Of a stretch of DNA of 64,000 bases, positions 36,196 through 48,731 are shown in pieces. The stretch covers positions 3,410,001-3,474,000 of the forward strand of contig CASHTG010000001.1 in NCBI GenBank assembly GCA_949357655.1, read 5' to 3'. Source of the stretch: Parascedosporium putredinis (Eukaryota; Ascomycota; Sordariomycetes; Microascales; Microascaceae). The translations under genes and the position numbers were made by a program. Every line of letters begins with the position of its first letter. Position 1 is the first letter of the stretch. The notes beneath the pieces are model-generated. The model had not been told where the DNA came from. It saw only the letters and a list, made by a program, of their open reading frames with translations, and did not search any database.

Positions 36196-39100
36196 CTACT
36201 CATTTTCATTTCCGTCGTCATTCTGGTTGGGAAAGTGGAATCCCGGCTCTTGTAGCATACCAATCATCTGTGAATTGCTGTATAGCCAGTCATCAAGCTG
36301 TGCCGCACCGTTGCCCAACCACGCCATCGGGCTACCCGTCCGCACGGCACCATCGAATCCTGGCTTTAAGCCCCCTCCGGGCACTCCCTCCGGCCCAAAA
36401 GACGACGCCATAAAGTTGGCTGTCTGGGTAGGTTCCGCTGAGGGAGCAGACGGGAACCCGAGCACAGAGAGGTAAGCGTCCATCTGCGCGCTAGCCTCCA
36501 TCTGATCCGGTTGTGGGGTGGAAGTGCGGAACTCGACGTAGCGCAGGGCTACCGTGTATAGAACCTGGAACAACCGATACATCTTGCCTGCAGCCTCTGA
36601 TACGGTCGGCGATGTTTGCATGGATACGTTGAATGCGTGAAGGCGCGCCAGATCCTCACGATCTTGCGTTTCTATAACGTGGCAGAAGATGACGATAAAG
36701 GGAATAAAAGGGGCGTAAAGTAAGGTCCTATATTCGTATGTTATTTTCATTCTCCGGTCGCCGTTACAATTCGAAAGAGAAAAAAGGGGGCATAGGCATT
36801 GCTTTGGCTGATATGGGGTTTCTTACCAGTGGATATAGATGGAGAATAGAGTAGAGTTTGCCCCTTCAAGCACACTCATGCAGTCCTGATGCCTCGAAAG
36901 CGTCGCTCTTGCTGCTTTGATGCACTCTTGGGTAAATGTTGTGCGGGATGTTTCGCTACGTGGGGCAGCGCGCTGGACGAGCGTGAGGAGGGAGAGTCGC
37001 AAAACATCATCCGAGATGTACAGAAACTGCATGAGATGTTCTCCGAGAGACTTGTTGCTTTCACTCAGCCACAAATCCTATCACAGGTAGCATTGTCATT
37101 AGCTCGTACTGCTCCAACTTGGACTGCTGGTTTCGCGACGGTTGGGATAAGGAAAGGATCGGTCGGAGAAGGGGAGAACCAACATTTGCCTCGCGTGTAC
37201 GAATATCCACTATATCAAGCTCCCGAGTGAGGGTGTCCACCCGAGACTGACGGACATGGGCCGGCTGGGTCACGGATTCTGGACTGTACAAAAGCTCGTA
37301 GATTCTGCCTTGTACGCGGGCACATAACACCCACAGGGTGAAGTAGTGCCAAAGAGGGCCACGCGACCGCTCGGGCTTCGGCAGAGGAATGGTAATGTCC
37401 CAATCCTGGATAGACGACGCTCTTCCCATGCGAAGCGCGAGACCTTTGTCAGCCATATACACACCCCAGAACAGGGCCTGCTTCCGAGCAGCTTCGTCAG
37501 GGGGTCGTTCTTCATGGAGACGGCCCTATGGTACCCGAGAGTTTGGCAGAGTTCTGACGCCTTGGAGCACAGCGTCCAACAGAGAGAAGGTTTAGAGATC
37601 TCGATCGTATAGAAAGTCTATAAAGGGTTTAGTTTGTCAGCTTCGAGGTAACAGCCGGAGCCAAGGCGCCTATGCAGGGTTGTAGATGAGGGGGCGGGGG
37701 CGGGGGGGTCAGACGTACACCAAGTGCCAGCGCGAGAATCATCTCGTAAGTCGCTGGCAGATGAAGTGGCAAGTTCGAGAGGGCCGTCTCGGTGTTGTCC
37801 CGGCACATCGCCGCGTAGCTCATGTACTCGTCGCGGGAGGATTCAGGTGCTTGATTCGCTTGGTGGATAAAAAGGTAGTAGAGGCCAAAGTTGGCGACGA
37901 TGAAGTCGGCCTCTGAAAAGTCTGGGGAAAAGTAGACTCGGAGGCATAATTCAGAAAAGGTAGGAAGACAGAGGTTCTCGTAGATGGATATAGCACCAGA
38001 GTTGTACGCTAAGCGGGGACAGGGTTAGTTTAGCCTGCTTCGCCAACAGGGATAGAAAACTGGCTTAGCAGGGCAAGTATACCTTTGGCGGCCTGGATAA
38101 CCTCGACCGATTTTCGGATGGGGGAGGTCGTAAGGGGGAATGGCGACCCGGGTGGAAGGGCGGGAGTTTGGATAGGACATTTCGCTCGCCGCAGTTTGGT
38201 GTTTCAGGCTATGGACCATGTGACGGAGGGCATCCAGGGTCTCTCGCATCTCCAGACTTGAATCTTGCAGCTCATCCGTACTCACAACCTCCTGGAAAAA
38301 CTGGTTGGCGAATGCGGAGTGGGCTGTCAGGGAGGAATCGCCCTCGACAACAGGGCCGGTCGCCTCGGGTTGGGAGGGGGCGCTTCCCGGTGTCGACATC
38401 GAAGATGCAGGCTTAGGAGGCGGGGACAGTTGCTGTGACGGATTAGAGGGCCCCGGCTGCCAGTTCATCTTGAGATCCTCCAGCAGCCGGATGACGCCAT
38501 CGAGACGACGGTCGATGAGGTCAATTTTCCTCTCACTAGGGGCAAGAGATGCAAGGTCAGGCACACAAAGAAGGGGAAAACGCTGACGGAAGCCAGCACG
38601 ATGCATGAAGGGGGTAAAAAACATACTATTGAGGAGTGATGAGAATGCGGGTCCGCTTCTCTCTTGGCTTGTTATCGGCATGTGTGCATTGGATCTTGGC
38701 CTGTAGGCAATGCGAGCACGGGGACTCCCTATTGCAGCGAATCTAGGCCACAGACAAGTTAGCTCTTGAGCCGGGGCGTCATGGGTGGTCTCTTGAATGC
38801 TGCACGCCAATTTGGCACGTCTCGAGGTGTAGATACGTAATCGCTTGCGGGCCGTAGGATAGGCCGAAGTCGAAGATGGGATTTGGCAACACATAAAACA
38901 AAACGAACTAGTAAAAAAAAAGAAGATAAAAAAGACAACTAGGTAGCAAAAAGAAGTGAAAGAAGAAAGAAGACAGAAGGAAAGCCATTATCATCATACC
39001 TTGCGAGACCGGCATGCATCACACTAAGTCAAAAGTAATTTGGTCAGTGCCGTGGAGCAAAGAAGGGAAAGCGAGATAGATGTCTCAGGGTGAAAGCTGC

Positions 39101-39223
39101 GGTTAGGCCAGAGAAGCTTACAGCTCGACGGATAGGGCCAGCAGAACCTAGGGCGCCATCGAAACCATCGTCGGCAGCATTAAGTTCCCCAACCCCTTCA
39201 CTACCTTCATACCCATCTTCCAT
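36196..39223 (-). CDS. Zn2Cys6 fungal transcription factor
   Basis: Nuclear DNA-binding regulator, about 770 aa. Exons: 39223-39122, 39023-39000 (24 nt), 38742-38627, 38535-38083, 38008-37719, 37617-36827 and 36727-36196. MEDGYEGSEG...RRA leads into CDACRSRK (the 24-nt exon), then IRCNRESPCSHCLQAKIQC. Joined, this gives C-x2-C-x6-C-x5-C-x2-C-x6-C, a complete zinc binuclear cluster. KIDLIDRRLDGVIRLLEDLK is a short coiled-coil dimerisation helix. The middle-homology region follows (NLCLPTFSELCLRVYFSPDF, ALFWGVYMADKGLALRMGR). The C-end is Pro/Asn-rich. About five bases are missing, clearly at 37500-37504 and 37073-37075, with further ones near 37185 and two in exon 4. The gene is divergent from the ABC transporter and convergent with the MFS gene, so control of one of these transporters is plausible. 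Confidence 0.83.
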
Positions 39224-40901
39224 CGTGAGAGGCTCTTCCCCTAGCCTGCAACGGCGATACTAACGCACGGGGGCGTGTGAGATAGCGTCGGGTCGACTAT
39301 AGTAGAGGGGTGGTGTGACGCAGCACTTGGGGGAGAGAGAGTGATAGAGAGAGACGGGGTTTGGGGGTGTGGGGAGTTTGCAGGTGGAGTGACCTATCGG
39401 AGGCAGCACAGTCCGTCTCCGTCCGCCAGAAGTGACAAAGGGAAAGTCGACGGGCCTGTGTGTCGGGATCAATGGGGTTTTCTACGTTCCGTACGCCGTC
39501 TATAGGGATTAAAAAAATCAAGTATGGGCTGCCGAGTCGTCGGAATCAGAAAGCAGATGGAAACCGCCCGGAGGCGGAGCCCGCGGAATCCGCCTTAGTC
39601 ATCGTCGTAGGACCACGCATCTAGACCCAATTCGGCAATTCCATGTGGAGACACGCGGAAGAAGACGAGACTCATGGCAATGCAGAATCCCTCATCAGAC
39701 GAAAAAGGAAAGGGGAGTGAGCATCGCTTCCAACCTGGTCGAGACCAACGAACGTCACCTCACTCATTTTGAATTTGGGAAACCGCGCCTCGGGTTTTGC
39801 TTTTCCCCAGTTTCAATTTTTTGCCTCTTTCGATCCACATTACTCTATATTGATCACTTTACAGTTTCAGAGCAAGTGCTGGGACTCAGCTGTTCTCCTC
39901 GGGTCATCTCCCTCGCCGACGCCGTCGCGCAGTGGTGCGGTTTGATCCGTCTGTTTGACGTCGGGTGTGAATGTTGTCGCAGAAAGTTGCCTGTGGAGTG
40001 CACCCTTTGCGTGATAGTTTGTGAAAATAGTGATCAAGTGCGCTGCCAAGGGAGTGATGCGCGCCGCCAAGTCTTCCCAGGCGACCGCACACCAAAAGGC
40101 CCAACTATAATGCACCTCTTGTTCAATGCCATTTGAGGGAATCAAAGAAAGAGCCGGGCTTGCAAGCCGCCGCAAGGCCAGTCGCGAGAGGGATCGATCC
40201 CCGTATCTTTCGTATTTCTAGGACTTTGCTCGCCGAAATGCAACGCGCAGGAAGAGCAAGGAGAGTTCTCGGCGCGCCAAGCCATTCATTCCCCAAGAAA
40301 ATTAAATCGAGTGACAAGGCCAGGCCCGCTAGCGAAGCGTAACCTGACGCCCCCAGTCCGCACATGGCATTGGCACTGATTGATTGATTGGATCCCGGTC
40401 CCAACCCGTCCGCCCACCAAGATAACCTTGAACGCACCACCACCCACACCCCCTCTTCACGCGAGCGGTTTTGGTGAGCGCACTGGCCCGGTTTGCTTCG
40501 CCTCACTTCAAAATTGGATGGGCGAAAGAAAAAATGCTCCGTTTCCGCGCCCGTCCCGCAAACAAAAGAAAAGCGAAAACATACTCCTTCGGCCCCCGTC
40601 ACGCACTCTCCGGGACACGATCTCGGGGCCTCTTCCGAATTCTCGCATGGGAAAATAGAGAGAGAAAACAACATAAGAATGAGGTGAACCCCAGCCCCTG
40701 GTTCTTTTAACGACTTCCTCCCCCATCCCTCTGCGCGCGTTTGTTCACCTTGCGGGACGTGTTGGCTGTTGGCGGCTTCGGCATCAAGGACTCTCCGCCT
40801 CCGCAACCCCCTTGTCCCCCAACTGCCCCAAAAATAAAGCTCACACCACTCAGCCCCCACCCATCACTTCCAACGTCAACACACGACATAACACTATTCT
40901 G
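39224..40901. other. Divergent promoter region between the Zn2Cys6 factor and the ABC transporter
   Basis: 1.7 kb shared upstream region. No gene supported; a 245-aa frame at 40123-40860 (-) has random composition. Near 40175-40235 a GGGATCGATCCC palindrome with tRNA-like flanks is seen, but no cloverleaf can be drawn. A (GA)-rich stretch lies near 39336-39356. A Zn2Cys6 factor would bind CGG/CCG triplets; several occur, but none in a striking pair. Confidence 0.5.
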
Positions 40902-43900
40902 ATGGGCTCCGAAATCGCCAGCGAGAAGGGCGAAGGGCCCAAACCAGTCGATTCTCCCATCGCCAAAACTTCATCCGAAGTTGCGACCGCTGGTCTTCCT
41001 GAGGAAGAAGACACCTGGGTAGCATACAAGGTACTGTAAACCGAAAATGATTAAAACAAGGCAAAAAGTTTTCACACAATACTTATTTCCTTTATCTAGA
41101 GAATCTTTCGATATGCTGGCTCGTTCGAGTACACCCTCCAGGCTATTGCGGCCATCGCCGCCCTTGCCTCCGGAGCGGGTATCGCCCTCCAAAATCTCAT
41201 CTTTGGCGAGTTTGTAACCGTCATCACCAACTTTGCCATTGATCCAACCGCCACGGGAAAGTTCATGGACGATGTGGCCGAATTAGCGTCAGTCTCCTCC
41301 TCTCACCTCGCTGCTCTTATTCCTCTGCGTCACTGTTCATCCCCTTCGCCCTCGCTTCGCTCTGTGTACCCCTCATCTAGATTGCTGGCTAGGTTCACTG
41401 TCACCCGACCCTATTAGCTAACGGCAGTTCATCCATCGTAGACTTTACTTTGTTTATCTCGGCATCGGTAGATTCGTTCTCTCCTACGTGTACAACGCCC
41501 TGTTCACCTACGCTTCCTACCGGATCGTGCGCAACATCCGCCACGAGTATCTCCGCTCCGCCCTACGGCAAGAGGTGGCCTTTTACGATGTCGGTTCCGC
41601 CGGTTCCATCGCCGCCCAGGCCACGACCAACGGCCGCCTGATCCAGGGGGCATTTCCGAGAAGCTCGGCCTCACGTTCCAGGGTCTCGCTGCCTTTGTCA
41701 CGTCCTTCGTCATCGCCTTCGTCGTCAGCTGGAAACTGACTCTCATCTGCCTGTGCATCGCCCCGGCCACCATGATCATCATGGGCGTCGTTGCCACCAT
41801 CGAGGCCGGCCACGAGACCAAGATTCTCGAAATCTACGCCCAGGCCAACTCATTCGCCGAGGGTGTTCTCTCCAGCGCCCGCACCGTTCACGCGTTCGAG
41901 ATGCGCACCAAGCTCGTTGCCACCTTTGACCAGTTCCTCACCGACGCTCACACCGTCGGCAAAAAGATCTCCCCGCTCTTCGGTGGCCTCTTCTCTACAG
42001 AGTACACAATCATCTATCTCGGATTCGGCCTCGCGTTTTGGCAAGGCGTCAAAAGACTTGCCACCGGCGAGATCCAGGACCCTGGCGACATCTTTACGTA
42101 AGATTACCTTTCATTTTCTCCTTGTGGCAGCACGCCATGTCTACTCCCCTTCCTCTTGTCTTCCGCGACCAGACCCGACTCCAAGCTAACCGAGGCCCTC
42201 CTGTTTCTGCTTTTCTACAGCGTCCTGCTTTCCGTGGTGATGGCTGCCATCAACTTGACTATGCTGGCACCCTATTCCATCGACTTTAGCAGGGCTGCAG
42301 CCGCCGCCGCGAAGCTGTTCAGCATGGTGGACAGGGTATCCGCCATTGACCCCTTTGACCCGTCCGGCGAGATTCCGTCCGAGACTATCGGCCGTGTAGA
42401 TCTCGAAAACATCACCTTTGCTTATCCTACCCGGCCCGGCGTCACCGTCTTAGATGACTTCACCCTAGAGGTGCCAGCGGGCAAAGTCACTGCCCTTGTT
42501 GTAAGTACCCTTGTTAAGATAGTTTCCTTCGCGGTGGTGCGTTGTCGTACTAATTCCTCGACTACAGGGCCAATCCGGATCGGGCAAGAGCACCATTGTG
42601 GGTCTCATCGAACGCTGGTATAACCCAAGGTCAGGTTCCATCAAGTTGGATGGCCGCCCCATTGACACGCTGAACCTGAACTGGCTTCGAAAGAATATCC
42701 GCCTCGTGCAACAGGTATGCAACTCTCCAGCGTTCTTCTATGCGAAGAAAGAATGTGAACAGAGAGGAAGAAACTTTTTATAGGCCAAGTCGCCTTGAAA
42801 AGAAAAAAGGGAAAAGAAAGGAAAAATATTAAACTAACACGTGTATATAGGAGCCGGTTCTGTTCCAAGGAACGGCCTTTGAGAATATCCGACACGGCTT
42901 AGTGGGTACTGAATGGGAAAACGCTTCCAAAGAGGTCCAGCTGGAAAAGGTCCAAGAGGCTGCCAAGATCGCCTATGCCCACGAATTCATCACGGAGCTA
43001 CCGGAGGGCTACGACACCGAGATTGGCCAACGCGGCGGGCTCCTCAGCGGCGGGCAGAAGCAGCGCGTAGCCATCGCCCGCAGCATCATCTCGCAGCCCA
43101 AGGTCCTGCTTCTCGACGAGGCCACGAGCGCGCTCGACCCCACGCCGAAGCCATTGTTCAAAAAGCGCTCGACAACGCCGCGGAAGGGCGCACCACCATC
43201 GTCATCGCCCACAAGCTCGCCACGATCCGAAAGGCGCACAACATCGTCGTCATGGCCCACGGCCGGATCGTCGAGCACGGCACCCACGAATCCCTCATCA
43301 GCCAAGACGGCACCTACGCGCGCCTCGTCAAAATGCAGAACCTCGCCGTCTCCGAGGAGGCGGCGGGCACCGAGACGGAGGAGGAGGAAGCCAAGGGCGA
43401 CACCAAGGACGATGGGCATGACCTCGCGCACCCCCTTACTCGCTACGCGACGTCTGTCCGGGGACGTATGGACGCGCAAAAGGACCGCGATGACTTTGAT
43501 AGCTACAAGGGCCTCGGTATTCTTGCTGCCATTTGGCGGTTGGTGGCCGAGTCGCCGGAGCTGGCCTGGGCCTACGTCGCTCTCCTCGCTGCTTGTGTTT
43601 TAGCCACGGGCCTATATCCCGGCCAAGCGATCCTGATGGCCAACGTGATGGACGTCTTTACCCTGACAGGCGATGCCATGGTCGATCGGGGTAGCTTCTT
43701 TGCCACAATGTTCATCGTCATGGCGGCCGGTGCCTTTATCGCCTATTTTGCCCTCGGCTGGCTCACCAACACCATCGCGCAGGTATATCAATGCCCTCCC
43801 TATCCCCCTCCTTCATTATTATCTCTACTCCCATGGTTTCTTTTGCCGAAGCACACTTTGTGAGACACCGTTTCTTTTCTAACTAGGCGTTACTCCGTAG

Positions 43901-45710
43901 CAACTCAACCACACTCTCCGTAGGCAGTGCTTTAACGACATGCTCCGCCAGGATCTCCAGTTCTTCGACAGACCCGAAAACAACACTGGTGCATTGGCCA
44001 GTCGGGTGGACTCGTACCCGCAGTCCATCCACGAGCTCATGGGGTTCAATATCGGCTTGATAGTCATGGCCGTTCTCAATCTGGTGGCTTGTAGCATTTT
44101 GGGGATCGTGCACAGCTGGAAGCTGGGGTTGGTCGTCGTGTGCGCCGGACTGCCTCCTCTGGTAAGCGCCGGGTATTTCAAGATCCGCTCCGACGCGCGC
44201 CTCGACCGGACGACGTCGAAGAGGTATTCGACCAGCGCCTCCATCGCGTCAGAGGCCGTGACCGCCATCCGCACAGTTTCGTCCCTTGCCATTGAAGAGT
44301 CGGTGCTGGCAAAGTATACGGAAGAGCTTGACCATGCCGTGACAGGCTCCGTCGGCCCGCTCCTTCGTACCATGGTCTTTTTGGCTTTACTCAGTGCATA
44401 GAGTACTGGTTCATGGCCCTCGGGTTCTGGTAAGAAATTGTTCCCGCTCCATCCCCGGCTCGCGGCCTGTCAGACAGGCCCCTGCTAATGTATGTCGTCT
44501 TTAGGTATGGGTGCCTACTCTTATCACGCAACGACCTTGACATGTACAACTTTTTCGTCACCTTCCTCGCGGTCTTCTTCTCGGGCCAATCATCGTCTCA
44601 GCTTTTCCAGTTTTCCACCAGTATGTCAGGCTCTTTTGCTCTCTTTTCTCCTTTGACCCCCTTACTTCAAGCCCGTGACTCTTTGATAAAGGGTAACTTG
44701 ACCCTCGCGAAACCCCCGCTAAACAGTTTTCTCTCCTTGTTCGTATAGGTATCACAAAGGGAGTCAATTCGGCCAACTACCTGTTTTGGCTCAACCAGCT
44801 GCAACCTACGGTCAAAGAGACGCCAGAAAACCAAGACCAGGGACCCGAGAATGGTCACCCCATTCAGCTAGGGGACGTCAGGTTTTCTTACCCTCTGCGG
44901 CCCGATGCCACCGTGCTTCGCGGTGTGAATTTGACTGTAAGTTCCCATACGCATGCGGCCCTTGTTCTGTTGGCTCCAGTCCGAGGCACCGTGCTAAAAT
45001 GGTCTTTTTCGTTGCGGCGCAGGTCAAAAGGGGCAGTTTGTTGGACTCGTCGGAGCCTCTGGTTGCGGCAAATCCACCATCATTGCCATGCTTGAACGAT
45101 TCTACGACCCGACGACAGGCTCCATCTCCGTATCGTCTATCAACCTTCCCGATATCAACCCCCGACTATACCGGAGAATCGTGGCCCTGATCCAGCAGGA
45201 ACCGACCCTGTTCCAAGGATCGATCCGTGAAAATATTGCGCTCGGTATGAGCGACTCGGAAACAGACGCCGAGACCGGATCGACCAACGTGCCGGATGCC
45301 GCCATCGAGTCGGCGCTACGAGCAGCCAACGCATGGGATTTCGTATCCTCCCTTCCCGAGGGCGTCGCGACGGCGGCGGGACCCAACGGCACGCAGCTCA
45401 GCGGCGGGCAGCGGCAGCGCATCGCCATCGCGCGAGCGCTCATCCGCAACCCCAAGGTGCTGTTGCTGGACGAGGCCACGAGCGCGCTGGACTCAGAGAG
45501 CGAGAAGATTGTGCAAAACGCGCTCGCGGAGGCGGCCAAGGACGGGGACCGCATCACGTTTGCGGTGGCGCACCGGCTCAGCACGATCAAGGATGCGGAT
45601 GTGATTTGCGTGTTTTACGGTGGCCGCATCACGGAGATGGGCACGCACGCGGAGTTGGTGGCGCAGGGGGTCTTTATCGAAAGATGTGCGAAGCGCAGGC
45701 TCTCGACTAA
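40902..45710 (+). CDS. ABC multidrug exporter, ABCB (MDR/Pgp) full transporter
   Basis: Plasma-membrane ATP-driven exporter with TM-NBD-TM-NBD order, about 1285 aa. Exons: 40902-41030, 41100-41287, 41442-42097, 42221-42500, 42568-42714, 42851-43782, 43901-44429, 44505-44620, 44749-44936 and 45023-45710. TMD1 has [21 protein letters not shown] and [19 protein letters not shown]1 has Walker [10 protein letters not shown], signature LLSGGQKQR and Walker [14 protein letters not shown] charged linker ([16 protein letters not shown]) precedes TMD2. NBD2 has [17 protein letters not shown] and [12 protein letters not shown], and the end is [12 protein letters not shown]. Five single-base gaps are needed: G 41646-41650, C 43138-43141, T 44378-44382, A 45026-45029 and G 45666-45670. 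With them every intron phase closes. Likely role: efflux of toxic lipophilic compounds. It is divergent from a Zn2Cys6 gene. Confidence 0.92.
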
Positions 45711-48700
45711 TGGGAAAGGCGGCACAAAAGGAGAGCACGCGAGGCGGGCTACGTTTTGGCTTGTTGGTTAGTACTTCGTATACTTTGGTCACATTTCCCT
45801 TGCATTCTTGCTCTCTTATTTTTGCTCGTCCCCCTTCTTTTGGGAGGAGGTTTCGTCTATGCTCCTCCATTCTCTCTCTCCTTCTTGGTGTGTCTTTTTT
45901 CGGGTTCTTCTTTGCAAAGTGCATTTGAGCGATGTGCCTTTTCGGTTTATTAGTTGAAGTGGAGATGGATCAAGAGACTGAGTTGTCTAGTGTTTGAGTT
46001 TAACTTCGTAATTGTATAAATAGCCAATCAAAATAGAAGTTTTGGAGAAACATATGCTCGAACCTTGTCCGTAAGAAAACGGCACACGGAGCAACTTGTG
46101 CCTTCCCCATCCCCCAAGTTGGACGAGTTGACTTATTCATCAATTGATGCATTGCATTATTTGGCCATTCCTTGCTCCAACATCTATCAATGATACCAAG
46201 CTAATTTCATCAAAGATGGAATTGAAAAAATTCAGATGGGGCACGAGAACGAAATTTCGGATTAGAGTTTTGCTTCGTTCCTTTCGCCCAAGTCGTCCTC
46301 TCGTCCTCTCGTCCCCTTGTCTTCGGTTGCGGGTAGAGGAAAAGAAGTGCGGGCAGGGATCGAGGTGATCAGATGCTGCACGAGGAGGCAACAGGCATCG
46401 GAGTGGCGTCGACCTCCCGCACTATTGACACGGGGTGGAACGGAACGGCTTCACGTTGGCTTTCAAGCTTTTTTAAGGTATCTCCGCATGACCTGGAGCT
46501 GTGAAAGCGAAGCTATTCTCGACCAATATTTATGGACTTCTTCACTGCTCTGCTAGTATGAGCGTGGGACACTAGCGGGGAAGGAGCGCCATGGAACAAG
46601 GCGATTGAAAATGAGGATCAAAATTGCTACAAAAAGAACACAAACGGTGCATGCCAACCCAAAAGTCGCTGCTCAGCTCTGCGTGCGCCAGCTCTGCGTG
46701 TGTTCTGGTGTGCAGGCGTGCAGGCGTGATCGATTTGTAGGTGCCAGGCTACGATGACGTCAATCAATGGTGCGTCGAGGGATTCGGGGGTCCCCACAAT
46801 AGCCCCCACAAAGCCAGCCCCGTCGCCAGGCTTGCAGCACTGGCTTGCAACATTGAAGCTTCAGATGCCAGCAGCGCCTGTTACCCCCTTGCCCCCAATT
46901 TGGGTGGGCGGTTGTGGTTGGTCGGGGCAGACCAGGCCACTGACACCCTGCTCCGGACGGCACTCACGGGCAGAGGCCGCACAAAAGCCAAGCCGCACCA
47001 CGCTTCAAGCCATCCGAGCCAAGCGTCAAGAGGCGGTTCGCGGCCTTGACGAGATTTTGGGGTCTCGGCCGTGAAAATGGTCATGGAACATTATCTCCAG
47101 GGGGTAATTGAGAGGCACACCGAGTCATGTATCGCGACTAAATACTGACCGAATATTTATCCTTGCACAGAGATCAACTGCATGAGTTCCAGTGAAGGTT
47201 AGGCGGGTTCGGTTCCGGTCCTCGAGACAGCTTCCGCGCAGAACCCAAACCGAGCAGGTGCAGACCAGTGCTCGCAACAAAAGACTCAGCAGTGGGAGGT
47301 CCAGTGTCTCTCTCCCATCCTCCGGAAGCAATCATTTCTTTTCTTCAATGGACTGCCATATCCAGCAGCACGATGGGCCCATTCTGGCCAGGGTGCTCCG
47401 GTCCGATTGACCTACACCGGACAATCCTGACTGACAATCAAATTAACCTGATATCTGACATCTGATCTACCCTACAGATGCTAGAACCACATGAGGAATG
47501 TCTGCTCGACAAACCCCAAATAGGAAAACTAAGCATGACCATTTCATCTGTATTTAGTCTCCTTTGCCAAGCGAGAACCAGGGGAAGGCAAAAAAATAAC
47601 AGAGAAAAGGAAGAAACAAAGGTAGAAGAAAAAAACATTACTCCCTGCCGTTTCCCCTCCTCCTCGAGCAGAGACTAGATTAATACCAGGATTTCCTGAG
47701 CTACGGATCGGTTTAGCGTGGGGTACATGCAGCACAATCGCCCAATGAGCTTTTTCCTCCAACCTTTTCCCTTTGCCATTTCCTCCACTCTTTAGCAAAC
47801 GCCAAAGGGCAGCCATCGATGGCGCAATCCCTGAGCCTCGAACCGTCATCCCCCAAAGGCCTGGTCTGCTCTGTTTCCCTTTTTCCATCACCAACGAAAT
47901 TGGAAGCATGGGGGTCACGAGTCGCACAGTTCGTCCTCGCAACCCGCCCAATTGGTATTCTCAACTGAATCCCAAATCCCCGTTCAAGCTTAAACGGCAA
48001 GGTGGAGGAGGTCCAGGCGGAGACGCCGCATAGCAAGCTTGCAAGTAGTGGCAGATAAAGATTTGATGGGATGGGGAATATACCGTACCGCATTTTCACC
48101 AAGCTCTCGACGATGTCTCTCCTGCCCCCCTTGTGCATGCCATCAAAAAGATCCCTAATATCCTCCACTTCCATATCATCTTCCCCATTTTTTTCCCACA
48201 CCTCCTCTCTCTCTCTCTCTTCCTCTTCTCGCATTCTCCTCTTTCCCTGCTTTTTCCACCTGCACTCCTCCAGCTCCATCCTCGCTCTGGGAGACTGACC
48301 CTCACCCCTCGAGCGTCGTGCGAAGCGTGCAAAGTGTGCAAAGTGTAGAACCTTGTTTTCTCTTCCTCTCTCCCCGCCCCTCTCCCCCTCCCTCCTATCA
48401 CTTCCCCCAAAAAGCCGCAGGCTCCATCCGGTCTCTGCCGCCTGCTCCGAGAGTCCCTGCATCCATCCTGTTAATCAACTCTCACGGTACCACTCTGCCG
48501 GCGTCGACAGGTCGTTTCCGGGCCGGAGTAAACACACACCCACACCCACCACGCAGACTTGTCATCTCCTGTGCTGCGTCCTACCTATTTTTGGGGCCAA
48601 TTCTCCTGTTCCCCGTTGTCTTTTTCTGTAGATCCTTTCCATCTGCGCGTGTGTACGTCAGCTAGCACACGCCCCGCCCCAAGGCAAACTCTCTCCGACG

Positions 48701-48731
48701 CGCCGGTACCCTACTTGCCTACCCACCCAGC
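45711..48731. other. Intergenic (3.0 kb)
   Basis: 45711-46050 is the 3' side of the ABC gene. No supported gene follows. A 249-aa frame at 47713-48462 (-) is largely Arg/Glu low complexity made by the CT-rich tract and is not accepted. 48175-48720 is the presumed promoter and leader of the amino-acid permease. Confidence 0.5.
48175..48440 (+). promoter_or_regulatory. CT-rich promoter/leader tract of the amino-acid permease
   Basis: A long pyrimidine-rich stretch with a (CT)9 block at 48204-48221 lies 300-550 bases before the ATG at 48732. Pyrimidine tracts near the transcription start are usual for strongly expressed fungal genes. Confidence 0.4.

Noticed and set aside
40140..40260. tRNA-like sequence with a GGGATCGATCCC arm and a CTAGAAA loop-like piece on the - strand
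   Set aside because: No paired anticodon stem or matching acceptor arms can be drawn on either strand. At best it is a decayed tRNA relic.
40123..40860. 245-aa open frame (-) upstream of the ABC transporter
   Set aside because: Composition is random, with no family motif. It lies in the shared promoter region and overlaps the tRNA-like patch.
47713..48462. 249-aa open frame (-) with a charged Arg/Glu-rich middle
   Set aside because: The charged part is the reverse of the permease's CT-rich promoter tract; the rest has no protein-like features.
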